Source: Takakia lepidozioides | Lineage: Eukaryota; Streptophyta; Takakiopsida; Takakiales; Takakiaceae | Assembly: GCA_030704615.1 (NCBI GenBank) | Contig: CM060734.1 | Span: forward strand, 1,302,001-1,366,000 | Direction: 5' to 3' | Length of the DNA stretch: 64,000 nt | Part shown: positions 33,400 through 43,927 of the stretch, one piece after another | How the letters are laid out: every line of letters starts with the position of its first letter | How positions within the stretch are numbered: position 1 is the stretch's first letter | Translations under genes and position numbers: made by a program | Notes under the pieces: generated by a model | What the model saw: the letters and a program-made list of their open reading frames with translations, nothing else | The model's database searches: none | Told to the model about the DNA's origin: nothing

Positions 33400-34255
33400 T
33401 TGCGGCACCGTAATAGGGATAAACAGGTCAATCTCGAGGAACGGAAAGCATTCCTGGCCTGGATGAGTTCCACTGTTGGATGTGAGATCCCCAATAAGAC
33501 CCAGGCCCTCGTCCGGGATGCCATCATCCTTGCAGGCAGCGGTCGCGGACCAAGTACAGATCCAAAGTTGTCAAGTCTATAGCGATCCCTGACCCAAGCC
33601 TTTAAGATTGTCAGAGATAGCAAAGCACTACTCAAAAGCCATCAAACCAGAGATGTGGAAAAACTACATCATATTACCACCGCTTGTGTGGACCCGGCCG
33701 AGAAGGTATGCAAATGTCTGCTACTATTTTACTGTCTCATTAAAATCCTCTGTCAGCTATCAAAATTGCTCTCTAATATATGTTACAAGATGAGTGCGGA
33801 AGCCTTGAAAGTGTGGACGGAAAGAAGTGCTGCACCCACCTTGCAGAAGAGGTGGACTTGCATCAACAACATGGACCCTCTAACCTGCGATGGCCAGAAG
33901 GTAAGCTCTAGAGTTGTCTAGTGTAAATTGCGGCGCCCTTATTCTAATTGTGGGGAATCTTATGTCAAAATAACGACCTTGTTTTTGTGCAGCCTCTTCT
34001 ATTTGACACATTCATCAAGAAGAATTCAGTTTTGAATTTTGGGGAGACGGTTGTATGGTTGACTCCACAGTGGACCCTATAGAGTATGACATTCTCTTCA
34101 ACCATGTCTCACCACGCAATATTCCATGGGACATGGGGGCGGAGGGCTTGGAGGCATGGGAGGACAAGAAGTCCTACTTTCATTCAAATGCTGATGGAAA
34201 CATGTTCAAGCATAGAAGGCAGGGTGTTGGACATTGCAGCCAACACAAGTAGGAG
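33400..34255 (+). other. Short plus-strand open frames of unknown origin
   Basis: Frames at 33400-33582, 33655-33921 and 34055-34252 might be parts of one decayed gene (KKWTCINN-type and FGETVVWLTPQW-type segments), separated by stops and one possible intron (AG before CCTCTTCTATTTGACAC at about 33,993). No family could be named and no function is proposed. Confidence 0.25.
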
Positions 34256-35493
34256 ATTCTTGTAATTGCGGTGTAGTTATTAGAGTCCATTGTCCTCTAT
34301 AGATATTCATGGATTTACTATGGCTACTCACGATTGCCATTGACATATTTGTTCCTGATCACTAGACTCATGGATAGGTGCTTCAATGTAGTCTAGTCAG
34401 CATGTCTTCGCATTTGAAGGAAAAACAGCCTTCAACAACTCCCATGTAGCGGGCTTGCAGCAGTTGCCAGCAGAGGAGGAGCATGAGGACGATGAGGACT
34501 GGCAAGAAATGACCTTCTGGCAAATAATGACATTTGTATTTCAGTCTTTGTTTCATCAACCATCTCCTCATTGGACGAGTCTGCAAGGCTGTAACATGGT
34601 AGTATGTAAATATTGCCATATGTCAACAAACGTTTAGGATTTATAATGGTCAAACATGGATGTCACTATAATTGAACCCAACACACTTACAATGGTGCAA
34701 CTCACTCAAATACATGGGGGAAGCGGCTTCTCCTGTACTTGAGCCTCCTCAACTTCGGTCTCCTCCTCCCCTTCTTATTTCTTCTCCCATTGTGTGCAAA
34801 CACGGCTGCTAGAGATCCATTAGGAGGACGGAGAGACCTAATCGGGTAGAGCAATTACCGGCTGCAAGAAATGAGAGAATACAATTGAGGGAGGCCCAAT
34901 TGTCAAGGCCAAAATACTCAAGTTTATCGCTCTGTCCGCGTCTGAAAGTGACGGCGATGAGGAGGACACTTTGCAAGCTTAGGTGGAGAGTGAATGGCAA
35001 TTTCCTAACCTCTCTTCAGTCAATGTGGGATTTATTTAGTCTTAAAAAAAAGCCAATTCAACTGTATTATGTGATGGGACCTCTTATCTTCGACAGAAAA
35101 ATGACACAACAATAGGCTAGTATAAGGTGTTGGGAACAACAAAACCTTTACAAATGATATAATAGTGTTGCAATAAGCCAATGTCTCTTTACTTTATAAT
35201 TTTGGGTGACCACAAACAAAAAAACCTCGCAGCAATAGGCCGGTCTCAGGTCATCACTACCAAGAAATTTTTCGAGAAACACGAAGCTGGTATTACAGCA
35301 CCCTGATTAACCCATCTCTTGTCATTTTCTATTCTTTTTCTAAACCCTAAATGTGAATAACGGCGCCGCAATAGGCCTAGCCGCGTCCCCGGAGTTCAGA
35401 AACAATGCCTATTACCGTGGATATATGCCCTATTACCGTCAATAACTTCTAATTCCGTGGATGCACGCTCATGGGCTCATGAAATAGTAAACC
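34256..35493. other. Intergenic DNA; no gene seen
   Basis: A/T-rich sequence with only short open frames. A late relic of the GGCGCCGCAATAGGCC unit lies at 35,362. Confidence 0.55.
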
Positions 35494-36660
35494 TCAGGCC
35501 ACATTAGACACTTTGCCAAGGCGGTGAAAAATGTTGAAGGCAGAAATCGCAGCTATAAATCCAACGACAAGAAAACCAGCCACACCGGTTGCAATTGATA
35601 TCTCCACCTTTTTGCAAAACTTTCCATAAAATATGCAAATTGGTAACCACTCTGCAGTTGGTACACCTTTTATGGCAATATATCCGATTTCAGCAGATGC
35701 CATTCCAGTTGCGAGAAGCAAGTATGCCGTCGGTTTATCCAATACAAATGTCACAACTCGGACACCTTGCGCGAATGATGTAACTTGATTTGTCCCCAAA
35801 CTCAACAACGAGATTATGAGTTGCAAAAGAGTATATCCAGCCATGACAACAATGATCTAAATATGAACTCTGCATTTCCACAATTAAAATTAGTACATCC
35901 TTGAAGATGGACCAACATACAATCTATATAACCAAGCATTAATTCATCATGTCGCAAGAAGATTGTATCATTTGCCCAAGCAATCTGCACCCAAATTAAC
36001 GACCGGGACAAGAACAACCTCCTGTGTTCCTGAAACCACTCATTAAAGTATGACAAAGTTTTGAAGGTTATTACAATCAGAGTAACACTCTGCTGATTGA
36101 TGATACGGCTTTGAAGTGCTTGCTGAACCCTCCTGAATCATGTCTTCTTCTCAAGTCTTTTGAGAACATCGACGTCGACGATTTCTTCCTTTGCAAACTT
36201 AGAGATTTTTTGCTTGGCTTCTTGAAATTTGAGAACGTTTCGAGCTTTTTGAAAGCAAGGAGAATAAGCTTTCCACCTTTTAAAGTTAATGATCCACAGT
36301 TCAGGCCTCTTCTTGATTATATTGACAACTCACAATATCGTCATTTTCGAGTAAATGATAAATAAATATTCTTTATCCAAACAACATACACAAATTTAAT
36401 CCAAACAATTTTACGACTTTCATGCAAAGTGTGAGAGAGAAGACTCACTTGAGTGCCAAGATGCCGGTGTACTTAGATTTTACCTCCACTATTGTCAAAT
36501 TAATGGATGTGGGTCCGGGCACCATTTGAGGTACCAATGCACTCTGCTATGATGTGGCCATGTTGTATGCAACTGTTGCAGTCAATCCAAGAGCAGCCAG
36601 TAGCAATATAAACTGCAACACCTTCACCCATATCACCTCCTTGCTTAAAATGTTTGGGTA
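35494..36660 (-). pseudogene. CASP-like membrane protein gene, disrupted
   Basis: The 3' exon (35494-35856) encodes IIVVMAGYTLLQLIISLLSL, VLDKPTAYLLLATGMASAEI and WLPICIFYGKFCKKVEISIA, then FLVVGFIAAISAFNIFHRLG. This is transmembrane segments 2-4 and the C..F..FC loop of CASP-like (CASPL/MARVEL-type) four-helix proteins, which organise membrane domains. The 5' exon (36449 to about 36660) encodes VLQFILLLAALGLTATVAYN followed by MATS-stop-Q. The stop is TAG at 36547-36549, in the place of the conserved lysine of the MATSKQ motif. Exon 1 ends CTCAA/GTGAGT; its phase does not fit the acceptor before the 3' exon, a second sign of decay. The ~590-bp intron contains a plus-strand frame (36111-36365) of unknown nature. 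Confidence 0.7.
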
Positions 36661-38355
36661 GCCATTAGATGAATTGTGCGGCTACTTCTTCCACAAAGGT
36701 TATAGTTACACAAAAAATACTAGTTGGAGATAAAACGTCCAACTAGAAACTTAAGAGCAGACCCACACTCCTTCAGAAAATAGCTCAAGGCTTAAGATGC
36801 ATAGAACACATACAGAATGGTGAGAGACTGGTTGTTGGGGATGAGCTTATATACTACTTACCCCTAAATTACTTTTTTTGCAAACTTTTATTAAATTTGG
36901 CTTGGTGTTAAACATCTTTTTCAGTTGCGCGCCCCGCCTACTAAATTTGGACAAAAAAAGAATTTTAAATTTTGCTCCATTTCAATAATTATAAATAAAG
37001 TTCTCCAGGGCCTTTCCCTGTTCTCCAAGAAAAAAAAGAAAAAAAGAAAAAAAAAGAAAAAGAAAAGAAACCTAGTAGACATTTACTAAAAATTAAGATT
37101 ACCGTATTTATCAAAAAGGTCTTTTTGTTCTAATTACATAATGTTTTTCAGGCGCACTTCTTTTCTTAAGAAACTTAATATCTTGAGTTCTGGCAGCGGC
37201 ACACTCAGTACACCCTGTAATCACTTTCCTAATTATATCAACACAAGACCCATTTTTTGCAGAGCAACGCCGCAAGGAGCTTGTGACGGCACACACCACT
37301 TCTAAATAAGTGTGTCGAGCTTTGTAGAACATTATGTTCCACATATCTTTCCTTGTTTTGAAATTCTCCAACATTAATGGCATCGAGTCCTCACTATGGT
37401 CTTTGCTCATGATCTATGAATACTGAAATTTGTTTCTGGGTCCGGTCCTTGCAAAAGTAGCAGAGGGACTGTTCCTGTATGTGATAGTGGCGAATAGAAG
37501 TATAGAGCGTGAGCTGGTGACATTCCTTATCAACGAGCTCCCTCAATCGGGTTCATCTAGGTGATCAGAGGCGTCGCCTCGGAACCTCTCATGGAAGCCC
37601 CTCCCTTTCAGGACTTTCCAAATTAAAATTAACCATTCAGGCTGCCATTGTCAAAGCTTTTAACGCCAGGGAACAGGAATTGCTGTATTATGCCTGGCAA
37701 CGAACCTTCCCATCATTTACAGCTCCCAATGCTCCAGTTTTCCATTGCAATTGATGTTGTTCAACTGAAACCTTTGCAGGGAGAGTGTTGGGTTTCTGTC
37801 CTGTTTGTCCTCCAGGAATGTCACTGCATTGCATCAATGCAGTGAAACTAGATATCTGCGCAATATGGTTCTTCCTGCTACTGAAGCTCCACATATTTTT
37901 TTACTAACTTGCATCCGCAAACATATAGGCAAAGATCATTGGCTAACCTGGTGCCCATTGGCATACAACAGACACAAGATCCCAAACTCCCCACTCACAA
38001 TAAAGTAAGATAGAACCAGAATTGAGAAACTGCCAGCAATCCATGCACGGTAACAGATAAATTAGCTTTACTGCTTAAGAATAGGAGGATCTCTTCTCCT
38101 TGGACACTGGAAACCGTAATCGCGGAATGTACAAGTTGCTCATCTTGCTCTGACTTTATTGGGATATATCTCCTGCTATCTACTACAAGGTTCCACAGAA
38201 TATGACCCACCTCCACCTACGTTCAGTATTTGAAGTTGATGTGTGCCATGATAAGAGTCTCCGATGAAAATCCCTGCCAGCTGGAATCCCATCCACATCA
38301 CCTTAACACCTACAAAATCCCTTCCAGAAGGTTTGATAAGATTTCATCAAACCTC
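36661..38355. other. Region downstream of the BASS gene; no clear gene
   Basis: It holds a 99-codon minus-strand frame at 37111-37410 (cysteine-containing, no domain recognised), an A/G-rich tract at 37,030-37,072, and sequence between 37,650 and 38,355 that may be the 3' UTR of the BASS transporter gene. A canonical polyadenylation signal was not fixed. Confidence 0.45.
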
Positions 38356-41300
38356 TTATGCATAGGATACATCCACAGCCTGCAACATGTGGTTTGCAAC
38401 ATCTCGGACTCGGTGTCCCTTGCCCCAATACGATGCGAGAGACAACCCCATGATAGCCATCACCACTACAGAGCATGCAGGAGGTACAGCCTGACTCCCA
38501 CCCAAAAACTGGGTGGCCAGAAGCATGGCGAGAGTAGAGCTTTGCATGCCTGTGCACAGGCTAATAGTTTTGGAGACCTTCTCATCTTGCCTGCGAATTA
38601 CAAGGAGAACAGAAAATCAGATTGTGATTGGAAGTTAGCGACAGTGAATCTTGGTTCAAACACTGCATGGAAGGACTTCCCTCAATACTCTCAACAGATC
38701 CATGGGCCCCACACCCAGCTGAGCGTAGATACCAGAATGGAAAAGAAAAATCATCTGCACATGTAAAGAGACAGGGCTAGTAAAACTGACCTCCAGAAGG
38801 GGAGCCTAGAAATCCAGTATCCCAGGACAAAAGCCCCCAAATGAAATGCCAGGACAGGAAACAAAAGCTGCAACCCTTGCACTGATACGATACGATTTCT
38901 GTTTACGGCGAGAGGGCTTCCAATACACAGTGATGTGCACACCATAGCCATAAGGGGCATGAACTGCCGCACTTTGTCAACATATGATTTGGCGTACGAG
39001 TTCAAAGTCAATCCCAACAGCACAGGAAATATCACCACCTGCAGCAACAGAGGGAGATATAATAAGATGCAGTCTACTTGCAAGAGAGAGAGAGGACCTT
39101 TAACCACAGAAAATAAAGGAATCTTTTAGTCCAACGGTGGGTTGCTCACAGCACATCTTACACATGACAACACAGCATAGATGCGTCCATACAGATTCAG
39201 GCATGGGCAGCATTCCACAACTGAAAAGCAAACAGGCATCTGATCCCCCGAGTTGAGGGGTATTCAACAAGATTTGGGTGGGAATATGAAAGAGGGTGGC
39301 CTACTTTTGCCTGAGTCCACTGCAAGGGGGTGCGTACCTGTAGAATGGAGGAGGACATGGCAACCACATCTACTGGCACAACAGAGCCGATGAGGAGTTG
39401 TGTCAAGAGTGGTGTAACAATAACTGAAGATACTGTGGTTAGACTTGTCAAAATGATGCTCAAAGCCACATCTCCCTCACTCAAGAATGCTGCATAACTT
39501 GATAACTGAGCTCCAGCTACACATGATGTGAGGATCAATCCAGCAGCAAATGAGGCCGGAACATGGAAAGCAGATACCACTAGCAGCCCAATAAAGGGCT
39601 TTATCATGTATTGAGCAATATAACCAACCAACACTGGCAAAGGCCTGCCAAAACAGTCACAAGCATTAGACATTTTGCGTGTGTGATATATGCACTATTA
39701 AGTACTACTTGTTCTCAAGAGAGCATATCGTGAACTGCTTTACCATGCTTCATTTGGACTGAAGAAGAAGAAGACATTTGTGAGTTACACCCTGCAATCC
39801 AATCCAAAAACAAAGGACCTCAGGAACTCTTGACAAACATAGAACTTCATAGCTTCGGCGAAACTGATGGAAGAAACATACAGAATATGAGGCCCTGCTG
39901 AGAACTGAGGTTGACATCTACAGATATTAGCTAGACAATCCAGCACCCACCTTTTCAATACAAGAGCAAAGTCGGCAAGAGAGAGCTGCACACCAATGGA
40001 CAACATAATCCCACCAAGCGCTGGAGCATAATAGTCCTTACTAACCCTGCACAACCATCTGCAAGTAAGCTTTTCCACTTATCCTGCAACCATAGCTCTA
40101 AAACGCTTCAAAGGCGCGAAAACCCACAAAGTCACAACTTCACCTCCTAAACTTCACCTCCTAAAACTGTTGTCATTCAGCCCAATTGGCTGAAGATAAA
40201 AACCAGATATAAAGCTCAGGACTCATTCATTAGTCAATCACAGCTAAGCACAGGCGACTGTCTACCTTTGAAGTCATGATCTACAGTACTTTACAAACTT
40301 GATTCCTTGCAGGGTAAGAACACTGCTGTAACTTACCAAGCAAAGGATGCTGGCTGCACAAGAGCTGAAACCGCAGTTGCAGCAACCACATAAGGAAGCA
40401 TCTGTGACAAAGACCTGGTAAGGTCAACTTTCTTCCCTTGCTTGTCCTTCTTATACTTGATTCCAAAAGAAGCCAACGAGACGTTGCCTTCCCTTTTGTA
40501 GATACCAACTCTCCCCTTATGCCGGGCTTTGCAAACAACCATTAATGACTCATCTATAATCTGTTGCCCCTCATAAGATGTTGAAGTCAAGAGCTTCTGA
40601 ACCAAGAGAGGAGAGCTGGTGGATGACTGGGCTGAAGAAGCCAAGGACTTTGATCCATCATCCATGCTCTTGAGGCTGTTGCAATTGTTGTCTAAAGGAG
40701 AGTTTTTCTGTTGACTAGGTCGATTCCTCTGTGAAGCTCGTCCTTTGTCTCCAGAATGAAGAGACAAACAAGGTCTTCTATCTGCCACAGGCGACATAAT
40801 GCAATCCACTCAGAAAATACGACTGACATTCAGATAACTGTTTTCTCAACAAATCTGGATGCTTCCCCACATTTTGCTAGGCACTGCACGTCAGGCTGCA
40901 GTTTATACGACGTATGACTACATCCACTGCAGAGTTTGTCCACCCCTGAAGCTACATCTTTACAACCATGGATATCTTAACCTGTCGAAGGCAGGCACAA
41001 GACCTTTGCACATTGAATACTATCTATTGACACGAGTAAAGTACAATTTTCTGAAGCTAGATGTCTTCAGCAGCATGTTGAAATGCAAGAGCAGTCATGT
41101 AAAGCAGTCAGGTCATTCACTTGCAACACAGCCTGCACACTTGCAATAAAGGGCGAGCTCCCTCTACACCTGGCAACGACAGTCTTTGACACATCCGGGA
41201 TCAAATGGACGAAAGTGATGCAAGCTACTTGGCTGATAAAGTCAGGTACTCACATAGACGATAATCTTTTGGGGAACGCCGATAAGCTTCAGCACATCTC

Positions 41301-41482
41301 ACACATTCATAGGAACTGTCAGCCTTCAACCATCTGTTGGAGACGAATACGCGACTACTGGTTGAAGGTACGTTACTCCAGCTAGCCTCAAACCTAGCAG
41401 CGTGTAGAAGTTGCAACCTCTGGCAAGAGTCCCTGGCACCAACACTCATTGAAAAACCGGTTGCCATACTTGCAACCAGCAT
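38356..41482 (-). CDS. Plastid-type BASS family (bile acid:sodium symporter-like) transporter, six exons
   Basis: Exons on the minus strand are 41482-41254, 40808-40337, 40046-39951, 39644-39338, 39038-38791 and 38590-38356, all with GT..AG introns and compatible phases, giving a 528-aa protein ending in TAA. The start chosen is ATG 41482 because the frame is closed upstream; an alternative Met lies 15 nt later. The first ~75 residues are Ser/Arg-rich and poor in acidic residues, like a chloroplast transit peptide. A low-complexity linker follows, then the membrane core: VSKDYYAPALGGIMLSIGVQ, LPVLVGYIAQYMIKPFIGLL, VAGAQLSSYAAFLSEGDVAL, SIILTSLTTVSSVIVTPLLT, MVCTSLCIGSPLAVNR, STLAMLLATQFLGGSQAVPP. 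The TSCVAGAQLSSYAAFLSEGD stretch is the cation-site region of the family. It resembles plant BASS3/BASS5-type carriers, which move organic anions across the plastid envelope. The linker makes it about 100 residues longer than usual. Confidence 0.88.
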
Positions 41483-42665
41483 TGCTCCTCCGTTCTCCCA
41501 ACACGAAGCGACTTCACGGTTTAAGTCTAAAAGGCTCTAATTCATCAACACTTGCACAAAAATCGTGCAAATTCCATTCTACTGCTCCCTGTCTCCGCGA
41601 CGTCTCCTCATCGCACTTTGACACAACATGCTTCCTTTGTCACCTAGTGATACATCACACCACGGCCCCTGCCAGAAGAGGAAATCCACCAGGATACTCA
41701 ATCAAAGTGACCGACAATCTGTAGTCAGTAATAATTGTGTTCTTCCCACAGTGACCGAACAGTAGTCGAATGTTGCCCTTGAAAATAGAGCTCTGTGACA
41801 AGACCGCTTTGATCTCGTATCCAGTCTCAAGCGGACATAGGAGGTGCGAATGGACCACGCACTTACCAACAATGCAAGATGCAGCTAAAGGAACATGCGA
41901 GATTCCAAGGAACTGTACTGCCGTTGAACTGGAATCCAAAGTCTTTGTGCAAGCTCAAACCCTTTATGCAATGAGAGCCACGGTAAAAAGGAGAGAAGAC
42001 ATGGACGAGTGAAAGCTGTTAAGCTTTCAAACATCAATCACAGACTTCGAGAAGATAGAACTGCTTGTACGGGAAATTCGACCAGAAAAGAAAGAAAATG
42101 AGCTAGAAACGGGAGCACAGATTCACAGGTGCGAACCAACCAACTACCACATACTCATGGACGTCAAAAGCATGTTTGCAAGCTTCCAGATGCCGCTTAT
42201 TAGACGAGATGTAGAGCGGACGCACAGCCCCACACGCAGCGAAGCCAGACAGCAAAAGCCAAGAGCGCACATCTCTGTTCGGTGGGCCTTATCTCTGGGG
42301 GTATTATTTATGTAATAATAAGGGAATCACAAATACGGCTCTGAAACAAGAATAAATATAGTTTAAGTTACTTTACCCCTCCTTTTCATCCACGTAAAGC
42401 CCTATGAGATTTTTTCCTATAGCTTTTATGGGGCGGGTTATAGAGCAGAATGGGGGGGTATTAGGGCGTCACATGTGAGCTCCGTCGTGGGCGTGTGAGC
42501 TCCCCCGTGAGCGTGAGCGGGAGCTTACGCGTAAGATCCCTGCAACGCAGGGAAAAACGTGTAAGGCTCATCCACCCCCTCATCCAGCCTTGGATCTACG
42601 GCCTACGCAGGGTTCCGTCGGGCTTTACGCAGGGTGAGGATAATGCCTCACCCTATACGTATTTG
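41483..42665. other. Upstream region of the BASS gene and boundary of the 16.5-kb element
   Basis: It probably holds the 5' UTR and promoter of the minus-strand BASS gene, but no core promoter could be assigned with confidence. At 42,470-42,540 GTGAGCTCC/GTGAGCG motifs cluster. No other gene was seen. Confidence 0.45.
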
Positions 42666-42674
42666 TTTTGAAAC

Positions 42675-43082
42675 TATGGAATACTATTTGGGTGGGGACG
42701 GAGACGGCTCACGGAGTCCGTCACCATTGATGGTGACGGACGCCGTTCACCGTCACCGTCCATGGTGACGGACGCCTTGAGCCGTCTCCGTCGGTTTGGC
42801 GAAACTATCCGGAAAAGATATATATTCCACTTTTCAGCTGCCCGGCGACACCAAATTTTCTCAAACTTTTTTTATTAAATCAAATACTGTGTACTATTTG
42901 AGAGGGGACGGAGACGGCTCACGGCGACGGGCAAGATCACCGTCACCGTGGGTTTGGCTAAACTGTCCAGTAATGCCAGGAAAAGAAATATTGTCACTTT
43001 TGTCGTCGCCAAGTGATACAATAACTTCGAAGCTCAAGTATAACCTGCCCGGACTGCCCCAAAAAGAACCGAAAATTACTTC
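42675..43082 (+). repeat. Left inverted arm (TIR-like), rich in GGGGACGGAGACGG and hairpins
   Basis: It contains two copies of GGGGACGGAGACGGCTCACG (42,694 and 42,905) and nested palindromes such as GTCCGTCACCA...TGGTGACGGAC. It matches 58735-59135 in reverse orientation. Confidence 0.85.
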
Positions 43083-43102
43083 TTGAGCTCTCTGAAGCTC
43101 AA

Positions 43103-43927
43103 GTGTCTGACGCTCAAGCTCAAGTGCGGTGTTTCATGGACAGAATGCCAAATGTGGGAGCTTGGTATGGTAGGGAGGCTCTGGAGATCTATGAGCAAAT
43201 GATACTGGAAGGGGTAACCAACATGGTCACATTCATCTGTGTCCTGAATGCTTGTGCCAACCTTGTCGACATGTATGCCAAATGCGGGAGCATGGAGGAT
43301 GCACGTCAAGTGTTTGACAGAATGATTCAATAAAATGTGGTGGCATGGAATACCATGATTGCAGGATATGCTCAGCGTGGTTGTGGCAGGGAGGCTCTTC
43401 AGATCTATGAGCAAATGATATGTGAAAGGGTGATGCCAGACAAGGTCACGTTCAATTGTGTTCTCAATGCGTGTGGAAGCCTGGTGCCCTGGAAACAGGT
43501 AAAGAGGTCCATTCTGCCATCATCGAAACTAGAATGTGGTAGCATGAAGAATGCGTCTCAAGTGTTTTGTAATATGGCTGAACGGGATGTGAACTCATGG
43601 AGTGCAATGATCGTAGGTTTGCCCAGCATGACTATGCTAGGGAGGCTGTGCGACTATTTGAGGAGATGCAACAGGAAGGCGAAGCCGAATAGTATCACCT
43701 TTGTATCTATTCTGGGTGAAGATAACTTCTCACTTGAGCAGAAAAAGCTGACTGTGCTGGCACGCTGGCACTCAGCCTGGTGGCCGACAGCAATGGGTAA
43801 CGTTGCCAGCGTGCAGGCTGACAATAAAGAAGCTACAGCCCCCACAAGTGCATGGTGGCAGCAGGTGCCGAAGGTGCTGGACTATTGCGATGCTCTGCTT
43901 CTTCGCCGTCCTTCTTTGCTCGGGTAA
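43103..43927 (+). pseudogene. PPR fragment fused in frame to the N-terminus of a PHT4-like transporter
   Basis: The frame 43103-43333 and, after a TAA, the frame 43337-43927 encode PPR motifs: YEQMILEGVTNMVTFICVLN, LVDMYAKCGSMEDARQVFDR, VVAWNTMIAGYAQRGCGREA, PDKVTFNCVLNACGSL. Past VSILG (about 43,715) the frame changes character and reads ADNKEATAPTSAWWQQVPK, which looks like the segment before the first membrane helix of plastid PHT4 anion transporters. That helix itself continues one frame over as WTIAMLCFFAVLLC up to a GT donor near 43,924. This is a capture junction between two unrelated genes inside one open frame. Confidence 0.7.

Noticed and set aside
36111-36365. An 85-codon plus-strand gene inside the CASP-like intron
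   Set aside because: No domain, no partner exon and unremarkable composition; kept only as a remark in the CASP-like entry.
42694-43086. Open frame in the left arm and its copy at 58725-59048 as a conserved protein
   Set aside because: Conservation is explained by the inverted DNA repeat. The frames are rich in translated GACGG repeats and have no known domain.
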